A DNA stretch of 64,000 nucleotides, taken from the NCBI RefSeq assembly GCF_041908905.1, contig NZ_JAYREK010000018.1, forward strand, positions 10,057-74,056, in the 5' to 3' direction. The translations under genes and the position numbers were made by a program. Shown here piece after piece: positions 1-9,399 of this stretch (position 1 is its first letter; each line of letters begins with the position of its first letter). Source of the stretch: Zoogloea sp041908905 (GTDB lineage: Bacteria > Pseudomonadota > Gammaproteobacteria > Burkholderiales > Rhodocyclaceae). The notes under the pieces were generated by a model that did not search any database, was not told the DNA's origin, and worked only from the letters and a program-made list of their open reading frames with translations.

Positions 1-1027
1 ACTTCGCGTTCACGAAGGCGCGGGCGGCGTCCAGCATGCGGCAGGAGTAGCCCCACTCGTTGTCGTACCAGGCCAGCACCTTGACCAGCACGGAGCCGTC
101 TTCGCCCTTGATGACGCGGGTCTGGGTGGCGTCGAAGGTGGAGGAGACGGTGGTGTGGTTGAAGTCGGAGGAGACCAGCGGCTCGGTGTTGACGGCCAGG
201 ATGCCCTTCAGCGGGCCGTTGGCGGCCTCGGTCATGAGGGCGTTGATCTCTTCCTTGGTGGTGGCGCGCTCGGCGGTGAAGGTGAGGTCGACCAGCGAGA
301 CGTTGATGGTCGGCACGCGCAGCGCGAAGCCATCGACCTTGCCGACCAGCTGCGGCAGCACCAGGCCCACGGCCTTGGCGGCGCCGGTCTTGGTGGGGAT
401 GATGTTGGCGGCGGCGGCACGGGCGCGGCGGAGGTCCTTGTGACGGACGTCCACGGTGACCTGGTCGTTGGTGTAGGCGTGGATGGTGGTCATCAGGCCC
501 TGCTTGATGCCGACGCTGTCGGCCAGGATCTTGGCGACCGGGGCCAGGCAGTTGGTGGTGCAGGAGGCGTTGGAGACGACGGTCATGTCGGCCTTGAGGG
601 CTTCCTCGTTGACGCCCATCACGATGGTGGTGTCGACGTCGTCGCCGCCCGGGGCGGAGATCAGCACGCGGCGGGCGCCCTGGTCGAGGAGGGCCTGGGC
701 CTTGGCCTTGGTGGTGTAGGCGCCGGTGCACTCGAGCAGCACGTCGACGCCGTGGGTGCCCCAGTTGACGCCCTTCGGGTCTTTGGTGGAGTAGAAGGGG
801 ATCTTCTTGCCGTCGATGATGATGGTGTTTTCGCCTTCGGTCTCGACCGAGGTGGCGAAGCGGCCATGGGTGGTGTCGTACTTCAGCAGGTGGGCGTTGG
901 TGGCCAGGTCGCCGGAGGCGTTGATGGCGACCACTTCGAATTCATTCTGCAGACCCTGCTCGTAGATGGCGCGCAGCGTACAGCGGCCGATACGACCGAA
1001 ACCATTGATGGCGACTTTGATGCTCAT
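1..1027 (-). CDS. gap: Glyceraldehyde-3-phosphate dehydrogenase, type I (3' end cut by window edge)
   Basis: Oxidises and phosphorylates glyceraldehyde-3-phosphate to 1,3-bisphosphoglycerate in glycolysis, and runs in reverse in gluconeogenesis or the Calvin cycle; cytoplasmic tetramer. The product starts MSIKVAINGFGRIGR, the N-terminal NAD-binding Rossmann motif. The catalytic cysteine is in SNASCTTNCLAP (near residue 155), and the C-terminal WYDNEWGYS motif is present. The 342 visible codons end in AFVNAK. The next codon begins with T, so only the stop or a residue or two is missing. It lies 107 bp downstream of tkt on the same strand, the tkt-gap order common in betaproteobacteria, so co-transcription is likely. 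Family assignment is secure. Confidence 0.96.
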   Translation of the reverse strand, partial: MSIKVAINGFGRIGRCTLRAIYEQGLQNEFEVVAINASGDLATNAHLLKYDTTHGRFATSVETEGENTIIIDGKKIPFYSTKDPKGVNWGTHGVDVLLECTGAYTTKAKAQALLDQGARRVLISAPGGDDVDTTIVMGVNEEALKADMTVVSNASCTTNCLAPVAKILADSVGIKQGLMTTIHAYTNDQVTVDVRHKDLRRARAAAANIIPTKTGAAKAVGLVLPQLVGKVDGFALRVPTINVSLVDLTFTAERATTKEEINALMTEAANGPLKGILAVNTEPLVSSDFNHTTVSSTFDATQTRVIKGEDGSVLVKVLAWYDNEWGYSCRMLDAARAFVNAK

Positions 1028-1134
1028 CGAGACTTCTCCCTAGTTTGAATGCTTGAGTACAACCGATGCTTTTTGCACGCGGAGCCCGGGGGCCCCGCGC
1101 GAGTTTATACGTCTTGCAGGAGATCGTCGCCCGT

Positions 1135-3165
1135 TCAGGCGATGACCTTCTTGACCGCCGCGACCACGGCCTCGGTGGTGATGCCGAAATACTTGAACAG
1201 CTCGCCCGCGGGGGCCGATTCGCCGAAGCGGTTGACGCCGATCACCTCGCCGTCGATGCCCACGTACTTGTGCCAGCCGTCGGTGACGCCGGCTTCGACG
1301 GCCACCCGGGGCAGGCCCTTGGGCAGCACGCTGGTGCGCCATGCGGCGTCCTGGCGGTCGAAGACGTTGGTGCTCGGCATCGAGACCACCCGCACCGCGA
1401 CGCCTTCGGCGGCGAGCTGCTGCTGGGCGGCCATCGCGAGGGCCACTTCGGAACCGGTCGCTATGATAACGGCTTGCGGGGCGGCTGGCTGTGACGCAGT
1501 GCCCGCTTCAGACAGAACGTAACCACCGCGGCGGATCGCGGCGACCTGTTCGGCGCTGCGGGCCTGGAAGGGCAGGTTCTGGCGCGAGAAGGCGAGGCTG
1601 CTCGGGCCGTCGCGACGCTCGATGGAGGCCGCCCAGGCGACCGCCGACTCGGTGGTGTCGCAGGGGCGCCAGACGTCCATGTTGGGGATCAGGCGCAGGC
1701 TGGCGGTCTGCTCGACCGGCTGGTGGGTCGGGCCGTCCTCGCCGAGGCCGATGGAGTCGTGGGTGAACACGAAGATCTGGCGCACCTTCATCAGCGCCGC
1801 CATGCGCAGGGCGTTGCGGGCGTATTCGCTGAACATCAGGAAGGTGGCGGTGTAAGGCACCAGGCCGCCGTGCAGCGCGACGCCGTTGGCGATGGCGGCC
1901 ATGCCGAACTCGCGCACGCCGTAATAAACGTAGTTGCCGCCGCTGGTGCGGGAGACGCCCCTGGCGCCGGACCACAGGGTGAGGTTGGAGCCGGCCAGGT
2001 CGGCCGAGCCGCCGAGGAGTTCGGGCAGCTTGGGCGCGTAGGCCTCGATGCTGTTCTGGCTGGCCTTGCGGGTGGCGATGGTCTCGGCCTTGTCGATCAC
2101 CTGGGCGAGCACGCCGTCGACGTGGGCCTGCCAGTCGGCGGGCAGGTCGCCGGCCATGCGGCGGGTGAATTCGGCGGCCAGCTCGGGGTATTCGGCGGCG
2201 TAGGCGGCGAAGTGGGCGTTCCACTCGGCCTCTTCGGCGGCGCCCTTGGCGCGGGCGTCCCAGGCGGCGTAGACGTCGGCGGGGATCTCGAAGGGGCCGT
2301 GGGGCCAGCCGATGTGGGCGCGGGTGGCCTCGATCTCGGCGGCACCCAGCGGGGCGCCGTGGCAGTCGTGGCTGTCCTGCTTGTTGGGGGCGCCGGCGCC
2401 GATGATGGTCTTGCAGCAGATCAGGCTGGGGCGGCCGGTCTCGGCCTGGGCGGCCTTCAGGGCGGCCTCGATCTCGACCGGATCGTGGCCCTGGACGTCG
2501 CGCACCACGTGCCAGCCGTAGGCCTCGAAGCGCTTCGGGGTGTCGTCGGTGAACCAGCCGGAGACGTGGCCGTCGATGGAGATGTCGTTGTCGTCGTAGA
2601 AGGCGATCAGCTTGCCGAGGCCCCAGGTGCCGGCCAGCGAGCAGGCCTCGTGGGAGATGCCTTCCATCAGGCAGCCGTCGCCCAGGAACACGTAGGTGTG
2701 GTGGTTGACGATGTCGTGGCCGGGGCGGTTGAACTCGGCGGCCAGCACCTTCTCGGCCAGCGCCATGCCCACCGCGTTGGTGATGCCCTGGCCCAGCGGG
2801 CCGGTGGTGGTCTCGACGCCGGGGGTGTAGCCGACCTCGGGGTGGCCCGGGGTCTTGCTGTGGAGCTGGCGGAACTGCTTGAGGTCGTCGATGGAGAGAT
2901 CGTAGCCGGTGAGGTGCAGCAGGCTGTAGATCAGCATCGAGCCGTGGCCATTGGACTGGACGAAGCGGTCGCGGTCGGCCCACTTGGGGTTGGCCGGGTT
3001 GTGGCGCAGGTGGCGGCGCCACAGCACTTCGGCGATTTCGGCCATGCCCATCGGGGCGCCGGGGTGGCCGGAGTTGGCCTTTTGCACGGCGTCCATGGCC
3101 AGCGCGCGGATCGCGCCGGTCAGGGGGTTGAAGACGGGCGGCTTGACATTACGCGAAGTAGACAT
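1135..3165 (-). CDS. tkt: Transketolase
   Basis: Thiamine-diphosphate enzyme of the pentose-phosphate (and Calvin) pathway, moving two-carbon ketol units from ketoses to aldoses. The 676-residue length fits the family. The TPP/Mg motif begins GDGCLMEG near residue 160 and ends at an Asn in DDNDISIDG. The C-terminal half carries the signature GEDGPTHQPVEQ. The start at MSTSRNVKPP is chosen because a Shine-Dalgarno-like AAGG lies about 10 bases upstream; the frame stays open further upstream but there it encodes nothing transketolase-like. The gene is divergent from the lipoprotein gene at 3360, with about 194 bp between them. In that gap a GATAAT hexamer reading toward tkt is the only promoter-like element seen. 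Confidence 0.97.
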   Translation of the reverse strand: MSTSRNVKPPVFNPLTGAIRALAMDAVQKANSGHPGAPMGMAEIAEVLWRRHLRHNPANPKWADRDRFVQSNGHGSMLIYSLLHLTGYDLSIDDLKQFRQLHSKTPGHPEVGYTPGVETTTGPLGQGITNAVGMALAEKVLAAEFNRPGHDIVNHHTYVFLGDGCLMEGISHEACSLAGTWGLGKLIAFYDDNDISIDGHVSGWFTDDTPKRFEAYGWHVVRDVQGHDPVEIEAALKAAQAETGRPSLICCKTIIGAGAPNKQDSHDCHGAPLGAAEIEATRAHIGWPHGPFEIPADVYAAWDARAKGAAEEAEWNAHFAAYAAEYPELAAEFTRRMAGDLPADWQAHVDGVLAQVIDKAETIATRKASQNSIEAYAPKLPELLGGSADLAGSNLTLWSGARGVSRTSGGNYVYYGVREFGMAAIANGVALHGGLVPYTATFLMFSEYARNALRMAALMKVRQIFVFTHDSIGLGEDGPTHQPVEQTASLRLIPNMDVWRPCDTTESAVAWAASIERRDGPSSLAFSRQNLPFQARSAEQVAAIRRGGYVLSEAGTASQPAAPQAVIIATGSEVALAMAAQQQLAAEGVAVRVVSMPSTNVFDRQDAAWRTSVLPKGLPRVAVEAGVTDGWHKYVGIDGEVIGVNRFGESAPAGELFKYFGITTEAVVAAVKKVIA

Positions 3166-3359
3166 CGAGATAACCTTGGGCCGGCGAAGCGGCGCGCAAA
3201 GACCGTAATTATCTTTGATTCCCCGGTGGTTGGGTAGCCTTGGCAGGGGATTTGTGGGCGTCCGGCCGGGCCGGCATGCGTCACGGGCGGAGCGCACAAA
3301 GTGCTGCATAATCCGGGGGCTTCGTCGAGCTACACAATTTGTTACCTCTCCGTTTCCCG

Positions 3360-4754
3360 ATGCCGCGCCTTTTCCGCTCCGCCACCTGCGCCGTCGCGCT
3401 CGCTTCGCTGTTGCTCGGCGCCTGCGGCACCGTCCGCTACACCCTGGACGACGGTCGTAAGGTCAATGAGACCCTGCTCGCCAACCTGCGTGCCCTCGGC
3501 CATGGCGAACGCGCGCTGCGCCCGGCTATCGCCCGTTCGGCGGCCTTGGGCGACCCCGACTGCAGCCGCCAGTGGGAGCTGCCGATCAGCGTCGCCACCA
3601 GTTACGAGTGGGAGGAGGACGACCGGGTGGCCTGGGTGCGCGCGCTGCAGGTGGACGAGCGCCTGACGGTGGTGGCGGCCACGCCGGACTCGGGGTTTGC
3701 CCCGGGCGACAAGATCGTCGAGATCGACGGCTACAAGAGGCGTGACAGCAACAAGATGCTCGCCGAGCTGGCCAGCCTGCGCGACGACGGCAAGGCGTTT
3801 CCGGTCAGGACCGCGGCCGGCAAGACGCTCACCCTCAAGTCCTTCCAGGTGTGCCGCGGCTACACCCGCCTGGCGCCGCCGGTCACGCCGGGCTACCAGG
3901 ACTTCCACTGGCTGATGAGCGTGCACCCCCTCGACATCTTCCGGCCGCAGATCACCCCGGACGAGGCGCTGTGGATGGTGCTGTGGACCCAGGGCCTGTC
4001 CGAGGAGGGGGGCGCCCGCATGAAGACCTACCACTACGGCAAGGAGATCGTGACCACCCTGTTCGAGATCGCCTCCCTCGCCACCGGCCTCAACGCGGCG
4101 GCGGAGGCGGCCAAGGTGGCGGTGAACCAGGCGGCCCAGGCGGCGGCTGCGGCGGCGACCAAGGCGGCCGGCGAGGCGGCGGCGAAGGCGGCCCTCGAGG
4201 AGGCGGCCCGCAAGCTCGCCGAACAGGCCGCCCAGGACTACGTCAGGAAGGTCGGCGAGGAGGTTGCCAAGTCGGTGGGGCGCCAGGCGGGCAACGTGCT
4301 GCGCGACACCTTCATGGCGCGGGTCGGCATGTCGGTGTCCAGCCTGTCGTGGGTTGCCACCACGGCTTTCGACGACGCCGACCGCTGGGCCTGGGACCGC
4401 ATCGGCAAGCTCGGCGGCGACCCCCTGGCCGGCGCCACGCTGCACCAGAAGCTGCTCGACCAGGGCCTGATCGCCAACGCCTTCGTGCTCGACGAGGAGC
4501 GTCTGGTGCGCTATTCCACGCTGGCCCGCCAGACCCAGCGTGAAGACATGCTGGCGGCGGTGCTGAAGGGCGCCTCCCTCGAGGCCTTCGCGCTCCGGCT
4601 CACCGACCTGCCCAGCGCCTCCGACGAGGGGGCGGGGCTGGCGATGATCTCGGAGAGCGACCAGGCGTCGGCCGCCGTGCCGCCCCCATCCGCCGCCGGT
4701 GGCGGCTTGATTGATGCAATGCTCAGGATGCCCCTCGAGACGGGGCAGGATTGA
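3360..4754 (+). CDS. Exported lipoprotein with PDZ-like segment and alanine-rich coiled coil
   Basis: Not a family I can name. The 464-residue product begins MPRLFRSATCAV, followed by a hydrophobic stretch and a lipobox LLLGAC, so it should be lipidated at Cys22. Residues about 85-160 resemble a PDZ-like domain (GFAPGDKIVEIDG followed by a charged loop and ADGKTLTLK-type strand). Residues about 235-300 are extremely rich in Ala with spaced Glu/Lys, which suggests a long helix or coiled coil. A TTG codon 21 bases upstream would place seven residues before the signal peptide, so the ATG at 3360 is preferred. It is 4 bp from the MORN-repeat gene and surely co-transcribed with it. A periplasmic or outer-membrane role is inferred from the signal only. 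Confidence 0.75.
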   Translation: MPRLFRSATCAVALASLLLGACGTVRYTLDDGRKVNETLLANLRALGHGERALRPAIARSAALGDPDCSRQWELPISVATSYEWEEDDRVAWVRALQVDERLTVVAATPDSGFAPGDKIVEIDGYKRRDSNKMLAELASLRDDGKAFPVRTAAGKTLTLKSFQVCRGYTRLAPPVTPGYQDFHWLMSVHPLDIFRPQITPDEALWMVLWTQGLSEEGGARMKTYHYGKEIVTTLFEIASLATGLNAAAEAAKVAVNQAAQAAAAAATKAAGEAAAKAALEEAARKLAEQAAQDYVRKVGEEVAKSVGRQAGNVLRDTFMARVGMSVSSLSWVATTAFDDADRWAWDRIGKLGGDPLAGATLHQKLLDQGLIANAFVLDEERLVRYSTLARQTQREDMLAAVLKGASLEAFALRLTDLPSASDEGAGLAMISESDQASAAVPPPSAAGGGLIDAMLRMPLETGQD

Positions 4755-4758
4755 AACC

Positions 4759-6507
4759 ATGAACGAGATGCGTTTTTCGGCGCTGGCCCGCGGGCTGGCC
4801 CTTGCCTTGTCCGCGCTGGCTGGCGCGACCCACGCGGCCGACCCCGGCGCGATGCCCGCGGCCTCCGCCGGTGACGCCGCCGGCCCCGGGCCGGACTGCC
4901 CGCTGCGGATGCAGGAGGCCGAGGCCAACCTCGAGCTCGGCCGCCAGGCCGCCCAGGCCAAGCGCTGGCGCGACGCCGCCCAGCGCCTGCGGGAGGCGGG
5001 CAACGGCTTTCTCGACGTGGTTGCCGCCTGCCCGGCGGAGGCGGCGCGGGCCAACCGCCAGGGCGAGGCCGCGACGGCCGAGCTGCGCAGCGCCGAGGCC
5101 GTGCTGAGCCACCAGGGCGATTGCCAGCCGCGGCTCGACAAGGCCCTCGACCTCGACCTGCGGGCCACCATGGCCCGCGGCGAGAAGGGCGACCCGGCGC
5201 AGATCGAGCAGCTCCTCGGCGAGGCCGAGAAGGTCTGGCGCGAGGCGGTGGACGTGTGCCAGCCGCCCCATCGGGACAAGGCCCAGAAGAGCCTCGCCGC
5301 CACCGTCCGGGCCCGCGCCGCCAACGCCGAGCTGCTGAGCGCCGGCCCGGCCTGCGACAGCGCCTGGAAGAGCGCCAGCGGCCTGGTGGACTACGCCCGC
5401 ACCGCCTCCCGGGACAAGCGCTGGGACGACGCGGCAATGCTCTACGGCAAGGCGGTGATGGCCTGGGAGGGGGCGGCCGACAAATGCGCCGGTCCGCGTC
5501 AGCAGCAGGCCCAGCGCCGCGCCGAGCAGGCCCAGGTGGACGCCCACAACGCCGAGTACTGCGGCCCCCTGTGGGACCAGGCCACCGACCACACCCAGCG
5601 CCTGAAGGCCGCCAGCGGCGTGTCGGCCACCGAGCGCGACAATCTGTCGGTGAAGGCCGAGGCCGCCTGGCGCGAAACCGCCGTCCAGTGCCGCGGCAGC
5701 TCCCACAACCTGGCCCGCGGCAATGCCGACGCGCTGGCCCGGGAGCGGGGCACGCCGCTGCCGCCCCCGGTGCTGGCCTCGCTCCGGCTGACCCCGGCCG
5801 GTGCGCCCCCGGTGGCGGCCGAGCCGGTGCCCCCGCCGCCCAGGGTGGTGGCGGTGCAGGCCGGCGCCGAGGCCGGGCCGGCGGAGGCGCCGAAGCCCGA
5901 AGCGCGCCCGGCCGAGCCTCGCGCCGAGGCAGCCAGGGTCGAAGCGCCCAGGCCCGATGCGCCCAAGGTGGCCGCCCCGGCGGGCGAGGTCGTGCTGGTG
6001 GCCGGCGACACCACCTACCGCGGCAGCTTCGCACCCAGCGGCGCCGGCGGCACCGTGAACGGCAGCGGGCGGGTCGAGTGGACCAACGGCGAGAGCTACG
6101 TGGGCACCCTGGTCGATGGCCGCAAGCAGGGCAAGGGCCGCTTCAACTGGGTCGGCGGCCAGTGGTACGAGGGCGACTGGACGGACGACCGGGCGGTGGG
6201 CCAGGGGGTGATCCAGTTTGCCGGCGGCAACCGCTACGAAGGCAGCGTGCTCGACGGCGAGCCGTCCGGCCGCGGTACGCTGATCTTCCCGTCCGGCGAC
6301 CGTTACACCGGTGAGTTTGCGCGCGGGGTCTTCCACGGCCAGGGCCGCTTTGCCTGGAAGAACGGCAACCGCTACGAGGGCGCCTGGAAGCTCGGCCGCA
6401 AGCACGGCCCCGGGCGCCTCACCTGGGCCAGCGGCGACGGCTGGGAAGGCGAGTTCCGTGACGACCAGCAGACCGACAACGGCAAGAGCTTCAGCGCCCC
6501 GAAGTAA
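4759..6507 (+). CDS. Exported MORN-repeat protein
   Basis: 582 residues. An N-terminal signal peptide ends near THAADP. A middle region of about 330 residues is helical with regularly placed single Cys residues. Then comes a Pro/Ala/Glu-rich linker (about 340-410), and a C-terminal block of six consecutive MORN repeats (units such as YEGDWTDDRAVGQGVIQF and YTGEFARGVFHGQGRFAW). MORN repeats build beta-hairpin rods that bind lipids or proteins. The middle helical part could be TPR-like but I see no clean repeat. The ATG at 4759 gives the signal peptide directly; an in-frame ATG nine bases later would do as well. It follows the lipoprotein gene after only 4 bp, so both are probably envelope proteins of one unit. 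Molecular function is unknown. Confidence 0.78.
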   Translation: MNEMRFSALARGLALALSALAGATHAADPGAMPAASAGDAAGPGPDCPLRMQEAEANLELGRQAAQAKRWRDAAQRLREAGNGFLDVVAACPAEAARANRQGEAATAELRSAEAVLSHQGDCQPRLDKALDLDLRATMARGEKGDPAQIEQLLGEAEKVWREAVDVCQPPHRDKAQKSLAATVRARAANAELLSAGPACDSAWKSASGLVDYARTASRDKRWDDAAMLYGKAVMAWEGAADKCAGPRQQQAQRRAEQAQVDAHNAEYCGPLWDQATDHTQRLKAASGVSATERDNLSVKAEAAWRETAVQCRGSSHNLARGNADALARERGTPLPPPVLASLRLTPAGAPPVAAEPVPPPPRVVAVQAGAEAGPAEAPKPEARPAEPRAEAARVEAPRPDAPKVAAPAGEVVLVAGDTTYRGSFAPSGAGGTVNGSGRVEWTNGESYVGTLVDGRKQGKGRFNWVGGQWYEGDWTDDRAVGQGVIQFAGGNRYEGSVLDGEPSGRGTLIFPSGDRYTGEFARGVFHGQGRFAWKNGNRYEGAWKLGRKHGPGRLTWASGDGWEGEFRDDQQTDNGKSFSAPK

Positions 6508-6604
6508 GGCCATCGGCCGGTGAGACGTCGGGCGGCCCGGCGGGTGCCTGCGCGGCCAGAGAGCACGGCGCGGCCGGTAGGGCAGAACCCGCCGGGGGCG
6601 CAGG

Positions 6605-9295
6605 TCAATGCCGCGCCGGCGTGGCGCCGCAGCGTCGCCCGGCGTATCTCAGCAGGCCCTTGCGCGCCTCCTCGGCCACGCCTAGGCCGAGGGCGAAGGG
6701 CAGTGCGAACAGCCAGGCATCAAAGGGCAGCGGCGCGGTGCCGAACAGGCGGTTGCCGATTTCCGTATAGACGATGGCGAGCAGCAATCCCGCCTCGACG
6801 GCGAGGCCGGCCACGATCAGCGGGTTGGCCCCCAGCGGCAGGCGCCAGGCTGCCTCCCGCGGATGGCGGCAGACGAACAGGTTGACCATCTGGGCCAGCA
6901 CGATGGCCGCCAGGCAGGCGGTGGTGGCCTGCCGGTAGAGCGGGTCGGTGGGCGCCGGCATCGCGCCATATACCCAGCCCCCCGCCTGCATCACGAACCA
7001 AAACGCCGCCAGCGCGCCGAGCGCCTCCAGGGGCCCCAGGAAGAAATAGGCCCGGGCGATCACCGGCCACGACAGCAGGCGTTCGTGGCGCGGCCGCGGC
7101 GGGCTGCGCATGGTGTCCGGGTGGGGTGGCTCGGCCCCCAGGGCGAGGGCCGGCAGCATGTCGGTGCCGAGGTCGACGGCGAGGATCTGGATCACCGTGA
7201 GCGGCAGCGGGATGCGGCACAGCACGAAGGCCAGGTAGGGCACCAGCTCGGGGATGTTCGAGGTGAGGATGTAGGTGAGGAACTTGCGGATGTTGCCGAA
7301 CACCGCCCGCCCTTCCTCGATGGCATTGACGATGGTGGCGAAGTGGTCGTCGAGGAGCACGATGTCGGCGGCCTCGCGGGCCACGTCGGTGCCCGACAGG
7401 CCCATCGCGATGCCGATGTCGGCGGTCTTGAGGGCCGGCGCGTCGTTCACCCCGTCGCCGGTCACCGCGACGACCTCGCCCGTCTGCTGCAGGGCCTGGA
7501 CGATTCGCATCTTCTGCTCGGCGGTGACCCGTGCGAAGAGGATCTCCGGCGCGTCGAGGGCCAGTTGCAGCGCGGCCGGCGCCATGCAGCGCAGGGCGCC
7601 GCCGTCGATGACCGTCGGGTTGGCGCCGCGCACGATGCCGACTTCCCGGGCCACCGCCACCGCGGTGCGCGGGTGGTCGCCGGTGACCATGATCACCCGC
7701 AGGCCGGCTGCGTGGCAGCGTTCGACCGCCGCATGCACGTCGGGGCGGGGCGGGTCTTCGAGGCCGACGAGGCCGGCGAGGGCGAGCTGCGCCTCGTCGG
7801 CCGCGTCGCCCGCGGCGAGGGGCCGCCAGGCCAGCGCCAGCACCCGCAGGCCGCGGTCGGCCATGTCGGCGTGGGCGCGGCCGAAGGCGGCGCGGGTGGC
7901 CTCGTCCAGCGGGCGGGCGGTGTCGCCGTCCATCCACTGGCTGCACAGCGGCAGCACCGCCTCGGGGGCGCCCTTGCACCACAGCTGGCCGCTGCCGTCC
8001 GGGTGGCGGGTGAGCACCGACATGCGCCGGCGCTCGGCGTCGAAGGGGATCTGGCCGCGCCGCTCGCCGGGCTCGGGGATGGGGCCGGCAAACTGCCACA
8101 GGGCGATCTCCATCGGGTCGCCGGCGGGCTGGCCGGCGGGAAACTTGAGGCTGTGGCAGAAGCGCGCGACGGCCCGCAGGTGGAAGTCGCCGCCGCCGGG
8201 CCAGCGCTCGGCGGCCAGGCGGTGGCGGCCGGCGGCGAACAACTCGCGGACGCTCATGCGGTTCTGGGTGAGGGTGCCAGTCTTGTCGGTGAGGATGGTG
8301 GTAGCACTGCCCAGGGTCTCGACCGCCGGCAGGTGGCGCACCAGGGCGTTGCGGCGGGCCATGCGCTGGGTGGCCAGCGCGAGCGCCAGGGTAACGGTGG
8401 GGAGCAGGCCTTCGGGCACGTTGGCGACGATGATGCCGATCGCGAACATGAAGTTGGCCCAGAAGGGCAGCCCGATGGCCTGGCCGATCGCAAAGAAGAC
8501 CAGCCCGATGCCCAGCGCCAGCAGCGCGACCAGCCGCGAGACGCGGCGGATCTCCTTCTGCAGCGGCGATTCGGTCTCGCCGGCGGTCTGGGTGAGGTGG
8601 GCGATGCGGCCGAACTCGGTGTGCATGCCGGTGGCGTACACCACGGCGCTGCATTCGCCGGCCACCACCAGCGAGCCGGCGAGCAGCAGGTTGCGCGCCG
8701 CGAGGGGGTCGCCGGACGCGCCGGGGTCGGCCTCGGCGACCCGCGCCTTGGGCAGCGCTTCGCCGGTGAGGGTGGCGAGGTTGACGCGCACGCCCCAGCT
8801 CTCGAGGGCTCGGCAGTCGGCCGGCACCTTGTCGCCCTCGGCGAGGCTGACGACGTCGCCGGGGACGAGGCCGGCGGCGTCGATCTCGTCGAGGCGGCCG
8901 TCGCGCCGCACCTTGACCCGCTGGGGCAGCAGCCGGCGCAGGGCGTCGAGGGCCTGCTCGGCGCGGTAGGCCTGCCAGAACGAAAAGCCGCCATTGACGA
9001 GGATCACGCCGACGATCGCCACCCCCAGCTCGGCCATGCCCTGGCCCGGCTCGATGTGCTCGGCGGCAAAGGCCAGGCCGGCGGCCAGCCACAGCACGAG
9101 GGCGAAGAAGTGGGTGAATTCGCGCAGCAGGGTCAGCCAGACGGGCTCGCCGGCGAGGCGCTCGACCTGGTTCGGCCCGAAGGCCCGCAGGCGGCGCTGG
9201 ACCTCCGCAGCGCCGAGGCCGGCGGTCTGGCTGTGGAGGGCGGAAAGGGCCGCCTCGGGGGTGTGGCTGGCGATCGGGGTGCCGTCGGGGGGCAT
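6605..9295 (-). CDS. P-type ATPase, P2 family, Na,K-ATPase alpha-like cation pump
   Basis: 896-residue membrane cation pump. Order: cation-ATPase N-terminal domain, TM1-2, actuator (TGEALP), TM3-4 with VPEGLLP, phosphorylation site DKTGTLTQN, nucleotide-binding domain, hinge GDGVNDAPALK, then six C-terminal TM segments. The TM4 IVANVPEGL, TM5 LTSNIPE and TM6 DLGTDM motifs match those of animal Na,K-ATPase alpha (P2C) much better than bacterial Mg or Ca pumps. TM8 also has a Q..NL.VC pattern like the animal QWADLVIC. From memory of the animal protein, the Ser, Asn, Glu and both Asp K+ ligands are present, while the TM8 Asp of the third Na+ site is Asn here. The transported ion is therefore inferred, not shown. 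It lies 104 bp downstream of prk. Confidence 0.9.
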   Translation of the reverse strand: MPPDGTPIASHTPEAALSALHSQTAGLGAAEVQRRLRAFGPNQVERLAGEPVWLTLLREFTHFFALVLWLAAGLAFAAEHIEPGQGMAELGVAIVGVILVNGGFSFWQAYRAEQALDALRRLLPQRVKVRRDGRLDEIDAAGLVPGDVVSLAEGDKVPADCRALESWGVRVNLATLTGEALPKARVAEADPGASGDPLAARNLLLAGSLVVAGECSAVVYATGMHTEFGRIAHLTQTAGETESPLQKEIRRVSRLVALLALGIGLVFFAIGQAIGLPFWANFMFAIGIIVANVPEGLLPTVTLALALATQRMARRNALVRHLPAVETLGSATTILTDKTGTLTQNRMSVRELFAAGRHRLAAERWPGGGDFHLRAVARFCHSLKFPAGQPAGDPMEIALWQFAGPIPEPGERRGQIPFDAERRRMSVLTRHPDGSGQLWCKGAPEAVLPLCSQWMDGDTARPLDEATRAAFGRAHADMADRGLRVLALAWRPLAAGDAADEAQLALAGLVGLEDPPRPDVHAAVERCHAAGLRVIMVTGDHPRTAVAVAREVGIVRGANPTVIDGGALRCMAPAALQLALDAPEILFARVTAEQKMRIVQALQQTGEVVAVTGDGVNDAPALKTADIGIAMGLSGTDVAREAADIVLLDDHFATIVNAIEEGRAVFGNIRKFLTYILTSNIPELVPYLAFVLCRIPLPLTVIQILAVDLGTDMLPALALGAEPPHPDTMRSPPRPRHERLLSWPVIARAYFFLGPLEALGALAAFWFVMQAGGWVYGAMPAPTDPLYRQATTACLAAIVLAQMVNLFVCRHPREAAWRLPLGANPLIVAGLAVEAGLLLAIVYTEIGNRLFGTAPLPFDAWLFALPFALGLGVAEEARKGLLRYAGRRCGATPARH

Positions 9296-9399
9296 GGCGC
9301 AGGAACCTGGGGACGGGCGGCTGCCGCGCGCCTCCGCGGCGGTTCAGTGCCCGGCTTCAGCTCCCATCATAGGCGCCGGGCGGGCGCCCTGCCGCCGGC

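Noticed and set aside
1723..3237. Long open frame on the plus strand opposite transketolase
   Set aside because: Ala/Gly/Val-rich antisense shadow of a GC-rich gene; no start signal and no family character.
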